DNA of 64,000 nt from an uncultured Alphaproteobacteria bacterium (lineage in GTDB: Bacteria; Pseudomonadota; Alphaproteobacteria; Rhodobacterales; Rhodobacteraceae), in the NCBI GenBank assembly GCA_902580265.1, contig CACHJY010000004.1, positions 1 through 64,000 of the forward strand, in the 5' to 3' direction. The number at the start of each line of letters is the position of its first letter. The stretch's first letter is position 1. The notes under the pieces are model-generated. The model did no database searches. It was not told the DNA's origin and saw nothing but the letters and a program-made list of their open reading frames with translations. Both the position numbers and the translations under genes were made by a program. This document shows positions 35,265 to 43,758 of the stretch, piece by piece.

Positions 35265-35771
35265 TTATACATCAACCCAGTTGTCACCATCCCTTAACTT
35301 ATGGTTAATAATATTTTTTTGACCTAAAGTTTGCTCAATAAAGCAACCCTTTTTAGCTGCCGCAATTAAATTTTTCACTCTTTCTAAAGGTTCACTGCTT
35401 TCTATGAATACATCTAATTCGAAACTTTGAGGAGCCGTTTCATAAATATTATCGAGTTTTTTCCATTTCCATATAATTCGGCTATCAACCTTTAAATCGT
35501 TTATTTCAATTTTCATTCTTTTAGAGAACGCCCTAATTTGTGTCATTATACAACCAGTAAGACTTGCTATAAATAAAGCAAGTGGCGGTGGGGCAGTAGC
35601 ATCACCTCCATGAAAAGAACCTTCGTCAGTAGCCAAGTGGAATGTCTCCTTTATTGGAGACACCATATCTACTTTAAGTTCATTTCTCATTTTTCCAACA
35701 GCTTGGCCATTGCAAGTAAACTTTACTTCTGCTTCATCTGGTAAATTTTCTAAATCTAATTTATTGTTCAT
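35265..35771 (-). CDS. OsmC family protein
   Basis: This 168-residue protein has the OsmC/Ohr fold: 'HLATDEGSFHGGDATAPPPLALFIASL', in part the usual GG..P.P...L..S.. block, then the Cys in 'LTGCIMTQIRAFSKRM'. The second catalytic Cys lies near the end in 'KKGCFIEQTLG'. OsmC proteins reduce organic peroxides. Seven bases separate it from the convergent aidB gene and fifteen from the cyclase-family gene upstream, so it is the last gene of the TRAP operon. Confidence 0.9.
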   Translation of the reverse strand: MNNKLDLENLPDEAEVKFTCNGQAVGKMRNELKVDMVSPIKETFHLATDEGSFHGGDATAPPPLALFIASLTGCIMTQIRAFSKRMKIEINDLKVDSRIIWKWKKLDNIYETAPQSFELDVFIESSEPLERVKNLIAAAKKGCFIEQTLGQKNIINHKLRDGDNWVDV

Positions 35772-35786
35772 ATTTCTTCTTTCTGA

Positions 35787-36563
35787 TTATTCTTCCAGGA
35801 TTGCTACTGCTCTAATGAATCCAGCTGATGCTTTCTTTATTTTAAAAGGAAAGCAAGAAACCAAAAAACCAAAGTCAGGTAGTTTTTCTAATGAGCTCAG
35901 CTTTTCAATGTGACAATATGCTCTTTCCATACCAGCTCTATGTCCCTCCCAAATTATAGAAGAATCCTTACTCTCAGCATATCTTTTGGCTGTATGAGAA
36001 AATGGCGCATCCCAACTCCATGCATCCGTTCCAGTAATTTTAACTCCCTTACTAGTTAGATGAAGAGTTGCTTCTCGACCCATACCGCAGCCTTTGAGTA
36101 AATAATCATCGTAACCGTATCTCTCCCCGGCTGACGTGTTGATCAAGACTATATCAAAGGGTTTAATTTGATAACCTATTCTATCTAGTTCAGCATCTAT
36201 GTCGTTGGGAGTCACCACATAACCGTCCTCAAAATGCCTGAAGTCTAATTTTACACCATCATTAAAGCACCAATCCAAAGGAACCTCATCAATTGTAATG
36301 GCTCGTTTTCCACCATCCATTGTAGAATGGTAATGATAAGGAGCATCTAAATGTGTACCATTATGAGTACTTATTTTCAGATTTTCCACGGCCCAACCTT
36401 CTTCACCGGGCAAATCTTTTTTGTCGAGTCCTGGAAAAAAGGAACAGATTTGATCTGCTGACATAGCGTGATCTACATACTCAATTTCGGGAAGAGCCAT
36501 AGGGGGATCTGAAACAATACCCGTTTCTAAGGCTACCGAAAGATCAATAAATTTTCTTGGCAT
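35787..36563 (-). CDS. Cyclase-family (kynurenine formamidase-like) hydrolase
   Basis: This 258-residue metal-dependent hydrolase has the family signature HNGTHLDAPYH ('HxGTHxDxPxH'), which binds a divalent metal. Further motifs are 'FDIVLINTSAGERYG' and 'GVKITGTDAWSWDAP'. Relatives hydrolyse N-formylkynurenine, isatin or similar amide/lactam bonds. I cannot assign the substrate. It lies nine bases after the TRAP large permease, so it probably acts on what that transporter imports. Confidence 0.88.
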   Translation of the reverse strand: MPRKFIDLSVALETGIVSDPPMALPEIEYVDHAMSADQICSFFPGLDKKDLPGEEGWAVENLKISTHNGTHLDAPYHYHSTMDGGKRAITIDEVPLDWCFNDGVKLDFRHFEDGYVVTPNDIDAELDRIGYQIKPFDIVLINTSAGERYGYDDYLLKGCGMGREATLHLTSKGVKITGTDAWSWDAPFSHTAKRYAESKDSSIIWEGHRAGMERAYCHIEKLSSLEKLPDFGFLVSCFPFKIKKASAGFIRAVAILEE

Positions 36564-36572
36564 TTTTTCCTC

Positions 36573-37886
36573 TCATAAAAGAATTGTTGTCAAAATTGGG
36601 AAAACAATCACAAGTAACAATACTGCAACCATCATTAAAGCAAATGGTGCCGCGCCCGCGAATATGTCTCCCAAAGATATTTTATCATTATCTAGAGAAG
36701 ACTTAATAACAAATATAGATATGCCTAAAGGAGGAGTAAGGAGCCCTACCTCAACGGCAATAACGGTGACTATGCCAAACCAAATCAAATCAATATTCAG
36801 AGAGACCAATATAGGATACATTAAAGGTACTAGTATCAACATTATTGATCCACTATCTAATATCGTTCCCATCAGTATAATGAGAATTATATAAAGAATT
36901 ATAATACCCATTATGCTTAGGTCTGAACCAACCACAAACGAACCAAACTCTGCTGGCATTCCAGAAAGAGCCAACATTCTGGCATACATCTGTGCCGCTA
37001 TGATAATGAAAGATATTGTAGCCGTTATATAGCCAGTTTCGACGAGTACCTCCCAAAGGACTTTCAATGAAAGCCGTCTTTTCAAAATACCTATTATTAC
37101 TGATCCAAGACTACCGATAGCTCCCGCTTCTATTGGAGTAAAAATCCCTCCATAAATACCTCCTAAAACTATGAAAATTAAAAAAATTAAAGGCAAACAT
37201 TTTAAGCAAAAATCTTTCAACGGCATTAGGTCAATATCATCAAAAGTTTGAACTTCTTCTGAAAATACAAATTTTTTCCAAAAAATACATAGAATAAAAA
37301 TTCCAAAGCCAAAAACTATTGCTAACAAGATCCCTGGAATAATTGCAGCAACAAATAAATCCCCGATTGATTGTTCCGTTAAAATACCATATAAAATTAA
37401 CAATAAGCTTGGAGGAATAAGCATTCCCAGAACTGAAGACCCTGCAACCACGCCTACCGAAAACCTCGGTGAATAACCAAACTTGACCATGTGGGGAACC
37501 GCAATTTTAGTAAATACTGCTGCTGATGCTATTGATATACCCGTTACAGCCGCAAATACTGCGTTGGCCCCAACTGTTCCGATAGCCAAACCACCTTTGA
37601 TTTTTCTAAATGCTTGATTAGCAACGTCATAGGCATCTTCTCCCATCCCTGTAGCTGAAACAACATTTCCCATGAATACGAACAATGGCACTACTCCAAA
37701 AAAATAGCTTGAAATGGTTTCAGATGCTGCCAGTGCTAGTAATTTTCCTGCTAAAATAGAGGAGTCTTTTATCAACCAAACTCCTATATAGGAAGAAAGC
37801 ATCAAAGCAAAGGGAACCCAAAAGCCCATATAAACAAGTATTACAATTGCAACCAGTGAGTATAGTCCAATATCAAAAGGGGTCAT
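36573..37886 (-). CDS. TRAP transporter large permease, DctM type
   Basis: This integral membrane protein of about 437 residues forms the channel of a sodium- or proton-coupled TRAP transporter. I use the ATG at 37886, where the family N-terminus begins ('MTPFDIGLYSLVAIVILV'); an in-frame TTG at 37922 adds 12 residues without family support. Typical blocks are 'VPLFVFMGNVVSATGM', 'GSSVLGMLIPPSLLLILYG' and 'GLLTPPLGISIFVIKS'. It lies 48 bases after the small permease and nine bases before the cyclase-family gene. Confidence 0.93.
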   Translation of the reverse strand: MTPFDIGLYSLVAIVILVYMGFWVPFALMLSSYIGVWLIKDSSILAGKLLALAASETISSYFFGVVPLFVFMGNVVSATGMGEDAYDVANQAFRKIKGGLAIGTVGANAVFAAVTGISIASAAVFTKIAVPHMVKFGYSPRFSVGVVAGSSVLGMLIPPSLLLILYGILTEQSIGDLFVAAIIPGILLAIVFGFGIFILCIFWKKFVFSEEVQTFDDIDLMPLKDFCLKCLPLIFLIFIVLGGIYGGIFTPIEAGAIGSLGSVIIGILKRRLSLKVLWEVLVETGYITATISFIIIAAQMYARMLALSGMPAEFGSFVVGSDLSIMGIIILYIILIILMGTILDSGSIMLILVPLMYPILVSLNIDLIWFGIVTVIAVEVGLLTPPLGISIFVIKSSLDNDKISLGDIFAGAAPFALMMVAVLLLVIVFPILTTILL

Positions 37887-37934
37887 TAGCAAGGCTTCTT
37901 TATAAAGAAATCTCTGAAGCAAAAAACAATCAAT

Positions 37935-38582
37935 TTAGTTCCTCTCTGCGGGTTCTTTTTCCTCAGTTCCCGTGATTATCTTTTTCGTATTTTGTGCAAC
38001 TAACCTTAGAGCCATATCCTCCGCATTAATCTTTTCTGATTCATTTTCTTGATGTGTTGGATCATAATATTTTATCACTTGCCTAATACCAAATAACATG
38101 ATTTGTACCATCAGTAAAAAACACCCCAAAAGGATGACAAGTTTTATGGGCCAGATTGGTGCTGTAAAATCTCCTATGGTTCCCTCATAAGTATTTCTTA
38201 CCCAAGATTTTATAAACAAAGGATAAGTCGACTTGAATATCTGTAAAATTAAGAAAAAAGCTGCAATAGAATATGTGATGTCTAATAGTAATTTTACTAA
38301 AGGCGTTCTTCGTCCAATGGCATTTAATATAGATACATTTTGAGTAAGTCTGCCTCGATTAAATGTTTGAGGCGTTTGCAAAAAAACTATTGCAACAATA
38401 GACATTGATACCATCATTGGGACACCTGCAATAGGCATTAGAAACAATTCCCTACCTATTACATCAGCATTGACTATTATCATTATAAAAATGATTAATA
38501 TCGTCCCTATTATATTAAAACTCTGCGTAATAAAATTGAAGAACAGTTCCATTTTTGAAAATATAAGCTTTGTTAAACCCAT
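37935..38582 (-). CDS. TRAP transporter small permease, DctQ type
   Basis: This 215-residue protein has four hydrophobic helices (about 18-40, 50-72, 95-118 and 140-165) with a polar C-terminal tail. The 'NVIGRELF'-like motif appears as 'NADVIGRELFLMPIAG', which is the DctQ signature. It is expected to form the membrane complex with the large permease. No clear Shine-Dalgarno precedes the ATG. A terminator-like hairpin separates it from the binding-protein gene upstream. Confidence 0.88.
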   Translation of the reverse strand: MGLTKLIFSKMELFFNFITQSFNIIGTILIIFIMIIVNADVIGRELFLMPIAGVPMMVSMSIVAIVFLQTPQTFNRGRLTQNVSILNAIGRRTPLVKLLLDITYSIAAFFLILQIFKSTYPLFIKSWVRNTYEGTIGDFTAPIWPIKLVILLGCFLLMVQIMLFGIRQVIKYYDPTHQENESEKINAEDMALRLVAQNTKKIITGTEEKEPAERN

Positions 38583-38603
38583 CTGTATATGAAGAAATAA
38601 AAT

Positions 38604-38640
38604 TTAAAAAAAGTGAGGCGCCTTAGTCAAAAGGCACCTC
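38604..38640 (-). terminator. Rho-independent terminator-like hairpin between TRAP binding protein and small permease
   Basis: GAGGTGCCTT (minus strand, 38640-38631) pairs with AAGGCGCCTC (38624-38615) over ten pairs with one G-U, around a six-base loop. An ACTTTTTTTAA run follows (38614-38604). It lies 24 bases after the dctP stop. Likely a partial terminator that lowers permease expression below that of the binding protein. Confidence 0.85.
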
Positions 38641-38664
38641 AAATATTACTAAAGATACTTGTCT

Positions 38665-39726
38665 TTACTCTTTATCCCAGTTTCTAACCGGCTTTGCTCC
38701 TGCAGCTCTCATCGTGTCCATATAGGCTTTTAAAACTGCAGTTCCATTCACACCAGAAGAGTCTAGTTTTTTAGCCCACTCCATAGCAACATTATCCATT
38801 CCAGCAGCCCACTTTTTCCTCATCTCGGGACTAGCTTCAGAAACCTTTGCTCCTTGAGATTCCATTATAGACAGAAATTTAGCAACTGATGCACCTAGAT
38901 CTTTTTGATATGCAACTCGGTATGTTTCACCGGCGTTTATTAGAGCCTTCTGCACAACATCAGGTTGAGACTCAAACCAATCTTTATTAGCCGCAATTGA
39001 GCCAGCATATTGAGCCCCAAACCCAACTTTTGTAATATATGGGGCTACCTCATGAAGTTTGCCAGGCAATGCTGCAGAAGCAAAAACTATTACTCCGTCA
39101 TATACCCCTGCTTTTATTTCATTGTTGTAAGTGGTCAGATTACCGGATACTCCGACTGCTCCTGTTCCCTTCAACCAAGTAACAGCAGGGCCAGGAGCTC
39201 CAATTTTTCTTCCCTTTAAATCGGCAATCGAATTGACTGGGAAAGTTGTCATTAGCAAGTAATCATCAATTGCAATGGAACCACCTAGCTGAATTAATCC
39301 ATTCGCCTCCCAAGCTGCCTTCATATCTTTGTTATCGAACTGCATTCTTGTCATTAACTCGGATACTTTGTCAACGTCACTTGAAACAAAGGGAGAATAA
39401 TAAGTGACGTTTTGTACCGCTAGTTTAGCAGGGTCAAATAAGCTTGATATTCCTCCTAACTCAGCTAACCCTTCTTCAACTGCTTCAAGCTCATCTCCAA
39501 CTTTTGCCAAGGACCCCCCATATTGCTCACTCCATTTTATAGAATGGCCGCTACCCTCCAAAGATTTGTTCACGGCTGGAATAAATGTTTTGTTTACGTG
39601 TTTCACCCATCTAAATACCGGTGGATGACCAGCGACATAAGTAACGCTTATCTCTTTAGCCACTGCTAGTTGTGAAGTTATAGAAATAATTAATATAGAA
39701 AAAATACCAAAAAATAATTTTTTCAT
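38665..39726 (-). CDS. TRAP transporter substrate-binding protein, DctP type
   Basis: This 353-residue periplasmic protein has a signal peptide (about 1-23, 'MKKLFFGIFSILIISI' then 'SQLAVA'). The DctP motif 'IADLKGRKIGAPGPAV' binds the carboxylate of the ligand through its Arg, and 'GVYDGVIVFASAALP' is the hinge-region block. GGGGGAAG lies five to seven bases before the ATG. The ligand is unknown; the downstream cyclase-family hydrolase and upstream cupin suggest an organic acid or amide. Confidence 0.93.
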   Translation of the reverse strand: MKKLFFGIFSILIISITSQLAVAKEISVTYVAGHPPVFRWVKHVNKTFIPAVNKSLEGSGHSIKWSEQYGGSLAKVGDELEAVEEGLAELGGISSLFDPAKLAVQNVTYYSPFVSSDVDKVSELMTRMQFDNKDMKAAWEANGLIQLGGSIAIDDYLLMTTFPVNSIADLKGRKIGAPGPAVTWLKGTGAVGVSGNLTTYNNEIKAGVYDGVIVFASAALPGKLHEVAPYITKVGFGAQYAGSIAANKDWFESQPDVVQKALINAGETYRVAYQKDLGASVAKFLSIMESQGAKVSEASPEMRKKWAAGMDNVAMEWAKKLDSSGVNGTAVLKAYMDTMRAAGAKPVRNWDKE

Positions 39727-39832
39727 CGTCTTCCCCCTTTTATATTTATTCTTATATTAAAAAAGTTAGCGACAAATTGACACAATGTAAAACCAAATCT
39801 TCATTTAAGGTTTACACAAAAGAAAGAGCAAT

Positions 39833-40369
39833 TTAGAGATCTACTTCATTTGCTATAAGTACTGCTATGAATAAAGCAGGGTCTTGACTGGTACATACCC
39901 AGGCATGGTTAGTAGACCTCTGTACTACCACATCGAAAGGCTTGAGATCGGTTTCATCATTATCTAAAATTAATTTAGCAGTTCCTTTTAAGAGGATTAT
40001 ATAGTCCAAAGTTTTAGTTTTATGCATTCCAGGATGCCGAGTTACATCCACACGATCATCGGCAGCATTAATGTCTCTAAATACTTTAGCAAACATTTTA
40101 TTTAACTCATCATTCGAGACCCCCTTCGGAGTTGGCGCGATTGCAAAATACCGAAACTTTACTCCCCCAGATTGTGGACCCAGAACTACTTTCCCAAGCC
40201 CACGATCAAGTTTATCCTGCGAATTTAGGGCATTTCCTGAAGAGTCCCATAATTCATAAAGTCCTCCTGCACCCATTTCGTACGAAGCAGGGGGTGGGCC
40301 GTCAAAAGTTATTAACGATTTTCCACTTGCATCATTTCCAGTAACGACTCTTCGTAAATTTGAAAACAT
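39833..40369 (-). CDS. Cupin-domain protein
   Basis: This protein of about 178 residues has one cupin barrel: 'RHPGMHKTKTLDYIILLKGTAKLIL' in part (motif 1, with His and Glu replaced by 'H..KT.DY') and 'LKPFDVVVQRSTNHAW' (motif 2, with His). I use the ATG at 40369 because GGAGG lies eight bases before it; the earlier ATG at 40384 sits on that ribosome site. 'RRVVTGNDASGKSLITFDGP' is a block seen in cupins of catabolic clusters. It is the first gene of the minus-strand run ahead of the TRAP genes, with a 106-base gap. Confidence 0.85.
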   Translation of the reverse strand: MFSNLRRVVTGNDASGKSLITFDGPPPASYEMGAGGLYELWDSSGNALNSQDKLDRGLGKVVLGPQSGGVKFRYFAIAPTPKGVSNDELNKMFAKVFRDINAADDRVDVTRHPGMHKTKTLDYIILLKGTAKLILDNDETDLKPFDVVVQRSTNHAWVCTSQDPALFIAVLIANEVDL

Positions 40370-40462
40370 TTTTGTATCCTCCAATTTTTTCGCCTAAGTT
40401 AATACTAATCTATTAACAGCATATCGTAATGAAAGATTCTAAAAGAGGTTTTTAATAAGGAT

Positions 40463-41527
40463 ATGGCAATTAAACGTATCAGTTTTTCCGATATCAATTT
40501 GAAAAAACTCGATGATATAATCGATGTTCGGTCACCATCCGAGTATGAGGTTGATCATATACCTTCTGCACTAAATCTTCCGGTTCTTTCCGATAAAGAG
40601 CGTGAGATGATAGGCACCATATATAAGGAGAGTAGTAAGTTTGAGGCAAAAAAACTCGGTGCTGCTTTTATCTCAAGAAACATTTCAAATCATTTAAAAG
40701 ATAATATTCATGAAAAAAATCGATATTGGCTTCCTTTAGTATATTGTTGGCGAGGTGGGCAGAGGTCTTACGCCTTTGCAACTATACTTGACCAAATAGG
40801 ATGGAATGTGGGGGTAATAGATGGAGGCTATAAGTCATTTCGAAAACATGTCACTGAATTCCTGAATAAAAATATAGAAAATTACTTTCTAATACTAATA
40901 ACTGGTAATACAGGTACCGCAAAAACAAAACTGCTTAACTTGATAGAAGAAAGGAATGGGCAAACTATTGATCTGGAAAGCCTAGCCAATCATAAAGGGT
41001 CAGTATTTGGATCACAAGGTCAGAAACAACCGTCTCAAAAATTATTCGAAACTTTGATCTATGATAAATTCAAAAACCTCAAAACTGGTGAACCAATATT
41101 TGTAGAAGCTGAATCTAATAAAATTGGAAACTTGCATATACCTAAAGAATTTTGGAAGTTAATGAAAAGCTCTCCACAAATTGAAATATCGGCTACAGTT
41201 GAACAGAGGGCACAATTTTTAGTTGAAGAATACTCTGAAATAACAACTGATCTAGATTTATTAGAAAAACAAATTACGAGCCTTTCGACGATAGCTGGGC
41301 ATAAAGTTGTAGAGAGTTGGTTGAGAATGGCAAAAAACAAAGAATTTATTGCACTTGCAAAACAACTGATTGAAAAACACTATGACCCCAGATACAAACG
41401 GGGACTCTTAAGAAAGAAAAAACAAGTATTTGCTACCATAAAAATAGGAGACATATCTCGAAAGGGGCTTAGTTTAACAGTTGATAGCATATTGCAAAGA
41501 GCAAATAATAGAATGAAACCTCTATAA
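40463..41527 (+). CDS. selU: tRNA 2-selenouridine synthase
   Basis: This 354-residue enzyme (MnmH/SelU) replaces sulfur by selenium at the wobble uridine of some tRNAs, using selenophosphate. An N-terminal rhodanese domain (about 1-135) carries the catalytic Cys95 in 'YCWRGGQRS'. A P-loop domain follows with 'GNTGTAKT' at 148-155. 'VIDGGYKSFRKHV' lies between them. Length matches the family. Its stop overlaps the stop of the convergent selD fusion by six bases, so the selenophosphate producer and user are neighbours. Confidence 0.96.
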   Translation: MAIKRISFSDINLKKLDDIIDVRSPSEYEVDHIPSALNLPVLSDKEREMIGTIYKESSKFEAKKLGAAFISRNISNHLKDNIHEKNRYWLPLVYCWRGGQRSYAFATILDQIGWNVGVIDGGYKSFRKHVTEFLNKNIENYFLILITGNTGTAKTKLLNLIEERNGQTIDLESLANHKGSVFGSQGQKQPSQKLFETLIYDKFKNLKTGEPIFVEAESNKIGNLHIPKEFWKLMKSSPQIEISATVEQRAQFLVEEYSEITTDLDLLEKQITSLSTIAGHKVVESWLRMAKNKEFIALAKQLIEKHYDPRYKRGLLRKKKQVFATIKIGDISRKGLSLTVDSILQRANNRMKPL

Positions 41528-43684
41528 TACCTCAATGTAGGGCTTCCCATTTGTCAATTCCCCTATTACTTTACACTCAAAACCCAACTTTTTACCGGCT
41601 GTAATAACACCCCTTACTTTCCCTTTGGGAATAGTAGCAAGTAATGGACCAGATGTTTGTGGATCAAAAAGGATATCCGTATTAGCAGTTGTTTTAATAA
41701 TCATTCTCTCAGAATACATATAATTGTTCTCGAAAATCGAAGACCTAATATCCTTGGCTATTAGATTATTGGCACCAGGATATACAGGTATCTGATCCAA
41801 ATATAGTTTTGCTCCTACATGAGACTTTGAAACTATGTTTAGAAGGTGGCCACCTAAACCAAACCCAGTAATATCCGTCATTGAGTTTGCTACTTTGCTC
41901 AACACCTTTGCAATAGAACTTTGTGACTTTGACATCGCATCAAAAAGATTTTTTATCTCTTGCCCTTCACCTTCAAAACGCATTTCCCCTGCTAAAAGAA
42001 CACCAGAGCCTAATGGTTTGGTTAATATTATTTGATCACCTACACTTGCCTTATCAACAGTCTTGGGTTGCTTTTTAGAAAACCCTCCCAACGTGAATCC
42101 GATCACTAGCTCTTTTCCTAAAGAGGTATGACCGCCTATTATCTTTACCCCCTCAGCATCAAAAACACTATTTGCCCCATCTATAATTTCTTCGATTGTT
42201 CGCTTTTGTATGTCGTCGGAGGACTCTGGAATAATAATATTTGTAAGAGCGATTTCGGGGTTGGATCCCATTGCCCAAATATCTCCCATAGCGTGAATCG
42301 CAGTAATCTTACTTTGAAGCCATGCATCCTTAGTGAATGACCTCAGATGATCTGTTGTCAAAGCTTGAAACGAGGAATTAAATTTTATAACTGCCGCATC
42401 ATCTCCTATTTTACTAACGATCTGTTTTGAGCCAGAATCTGATAATTTTCTTAATGAAGACTCCAAAATAACATTTCCGACTTTTGAGCCACAGCCACCA
42501 CAGAGCATTTTTTGGTTATTTCTTTGAGCGTTTTCCATATCTTTAGTGACCATCTCACTAAGTTTTTTGAAATTATTTATAAACCTTTTATCAATGAAAC
42601 TTTTTAATGACCAAACCCATTTAGCAGAAAAGGTAACGCCATTTCTAAGGAAGATCGCGGATGCACCTTCATAGACAATGAGCTTTAAATAATCACTTTG
42701 AGGTTTAAATCGAATTAGCTGCTCGTTCTTAAAAAACTTAAGGATATTTTTGTGAAGAATTGGTGCTTGCCTAACAGCATAAACTCCTGACTTATCTACA
42801 GCTTCAGAAGGGAAATGTGCACAATCTCCAACTGCAAACGCATTTTGAAAGCCTATGACTCTTAACGTTTCGTCCACGCATACATAACCATCTTTATTTT
42901 CAATTTTTGACTTCTTAAAAATATCATTTGGTTGAGGTCCAATACATGAAATAATAAAATCTGCATGAACCAAGTTGCCGTTTTTTTGTACTAACCCATT
43001 ATTTGAAACTTTTTTTACTGTTGTGTTTTCAATTATTTCAATTTTTCGTAGCTTGGCTTTTGTTTTCAAATATCTTTGCTGATTTGAGCTCAATTTTTCA
43101 AAAGCTTTACCTCTTTCGAAAATTTTTATCTTAAAACTCTCTATATCAGTCTTTTTCAATCGAATATCCATAGCGAAACTCAACTCTATTGATGCAAGGC
43201 CTCCTCCTATAACACAAATAACCGGAGACGAGTTTTCATTAACAGACTCCAAAAAGCTTTCCCAACGCTCTTGAAATGCAGCTAGAGGCCGAACACTGCA
43301 TCCAAATTGTTTAAACCCATTAATCAAAGGGACAGAGTTAGATCCAATATTTATGGATAGGAGATCAAAGTTTACAATCCTCCCTGTCTTACACATAATT
43401 TGACTTTTTTTCTTATCGATTTTTTTAACAGTATCGATAATTAGTCTTGTTCCTGTAGCTCTACATAAACTGAATAAATTTATTTGAGCATCTGATTTAG
43501 TACATAGACCAGCTACTAGAGCAGGTAGCATACCGGTATAAGAGGAAATAGGATCTGGATTTATTAGAGTCACCCGAATAGAAGGATTACTCTGCATTGC
43601 CCACATTTTCAAAAAAAGACAATTTGTATGCCCCGCTCCGATGAGAACCAAGTCTCTTTCAAAAAAACTTTCCTCACTATTCAT
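41522..43684 (-). CDS. selD: Fusion of NDH-like flavoprotein and selenide, water dikinase (SelD)
   Basis: The protein has 720 residues. Residues about 1-385 form an FAD/NAD(P)-dependent oxidoreductase like type II NADH dehydrogenases ('LVLIGAGHTNCLFLK', 'VICVIGGGLASIELSFA', 'AFAVGDCAHF'). Residues about 390-720 are SelD, which makes selenophosphate from selenide and ATP. The active-site Cys (about 398) is in 'CGGCGSK'; compared with E. coli 'GCGCK', the first Cys and the Lys are kept and the second Cys is Ser. 'KIGDDAAVI' and 'TDITGFGLGGHL' are normal SelD motifs. Similar fusions exist in other bacteria. It is convergent with selU. Confidence 0.95.
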   Translation of the reverse strand: MNSEESFFERDLVLIGAGHTNCLFLKMWAMQSNPSIRVTLINPDPISSYTGMLPALVAGLCTKSDAQINLFSLCRATGTRLIIDTVKKIDKKKSQIMCKTGRIVNFDLLSINIGSNSVPLINGFKQFGCSVRPLAAFQERWESFLESVNENSSPVICVIGGGLASIELSFAMDIRLKKTDIESFKIKIFERGKAFEKLSSNQQRYLKTKAKLRKIEIIENTTVKKVSNNGLVQKNGNLVHADFIISCIGPQPNDIFKKSKIENKDGYVCVDETLRVIGFQNAFAVGDCAHFPSEAVDKSGVYAVRQAPILHKNILKFFKNEQLIRFKPQSDYLKLIVYEGASAIFLRNGVTFSAKWVWSLKSFIDKRFINNFKKLSEMVTKDMENAQRNNQKMLCGGCGSKVGNVILESSLRKLSDSGSKQIVSKIGDDAAVIKFNSSFQALTTDHLRSFTKDAWLQSKITAIHAMGDIWAMGSNPEIALTNIIIPESSDDIQKRTIEEIIDGANSVFDAEGVKIIGGHTSLGKELVIGFTLGGFSKKQPKTVDKASVGDQIILTKPLGSGVLLAGEMRFEGEGQEIKNLFDAMSKSQSSIAKVLSKVANSMTDITGFGLGGHLLNIVSKSHVGAKLYLDQIPVYPGANNLIAKDIRSSIFENNYMYSERMIIKTTANTDILFDPQTSGPLLATIPKGKVRGVITAGKKLGFECKVIGELTNGKPYIEVL

Positions 43685-43758
43685 TTATGGCTATCCTTTT
43701 GTTTGCATATTCTTTGGGCATAAAGAGCTATTTTGAATCATAGGAACTATAAAAAGAA

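Noticed and set aside
35787..36563. Assignment as kynurenine formamidase (kynB)
   Set aside because: The metal motif fits the wider cyclase family, but no other tryptophan-pathway gene is near; the neighbours are TRAP transporter genes.
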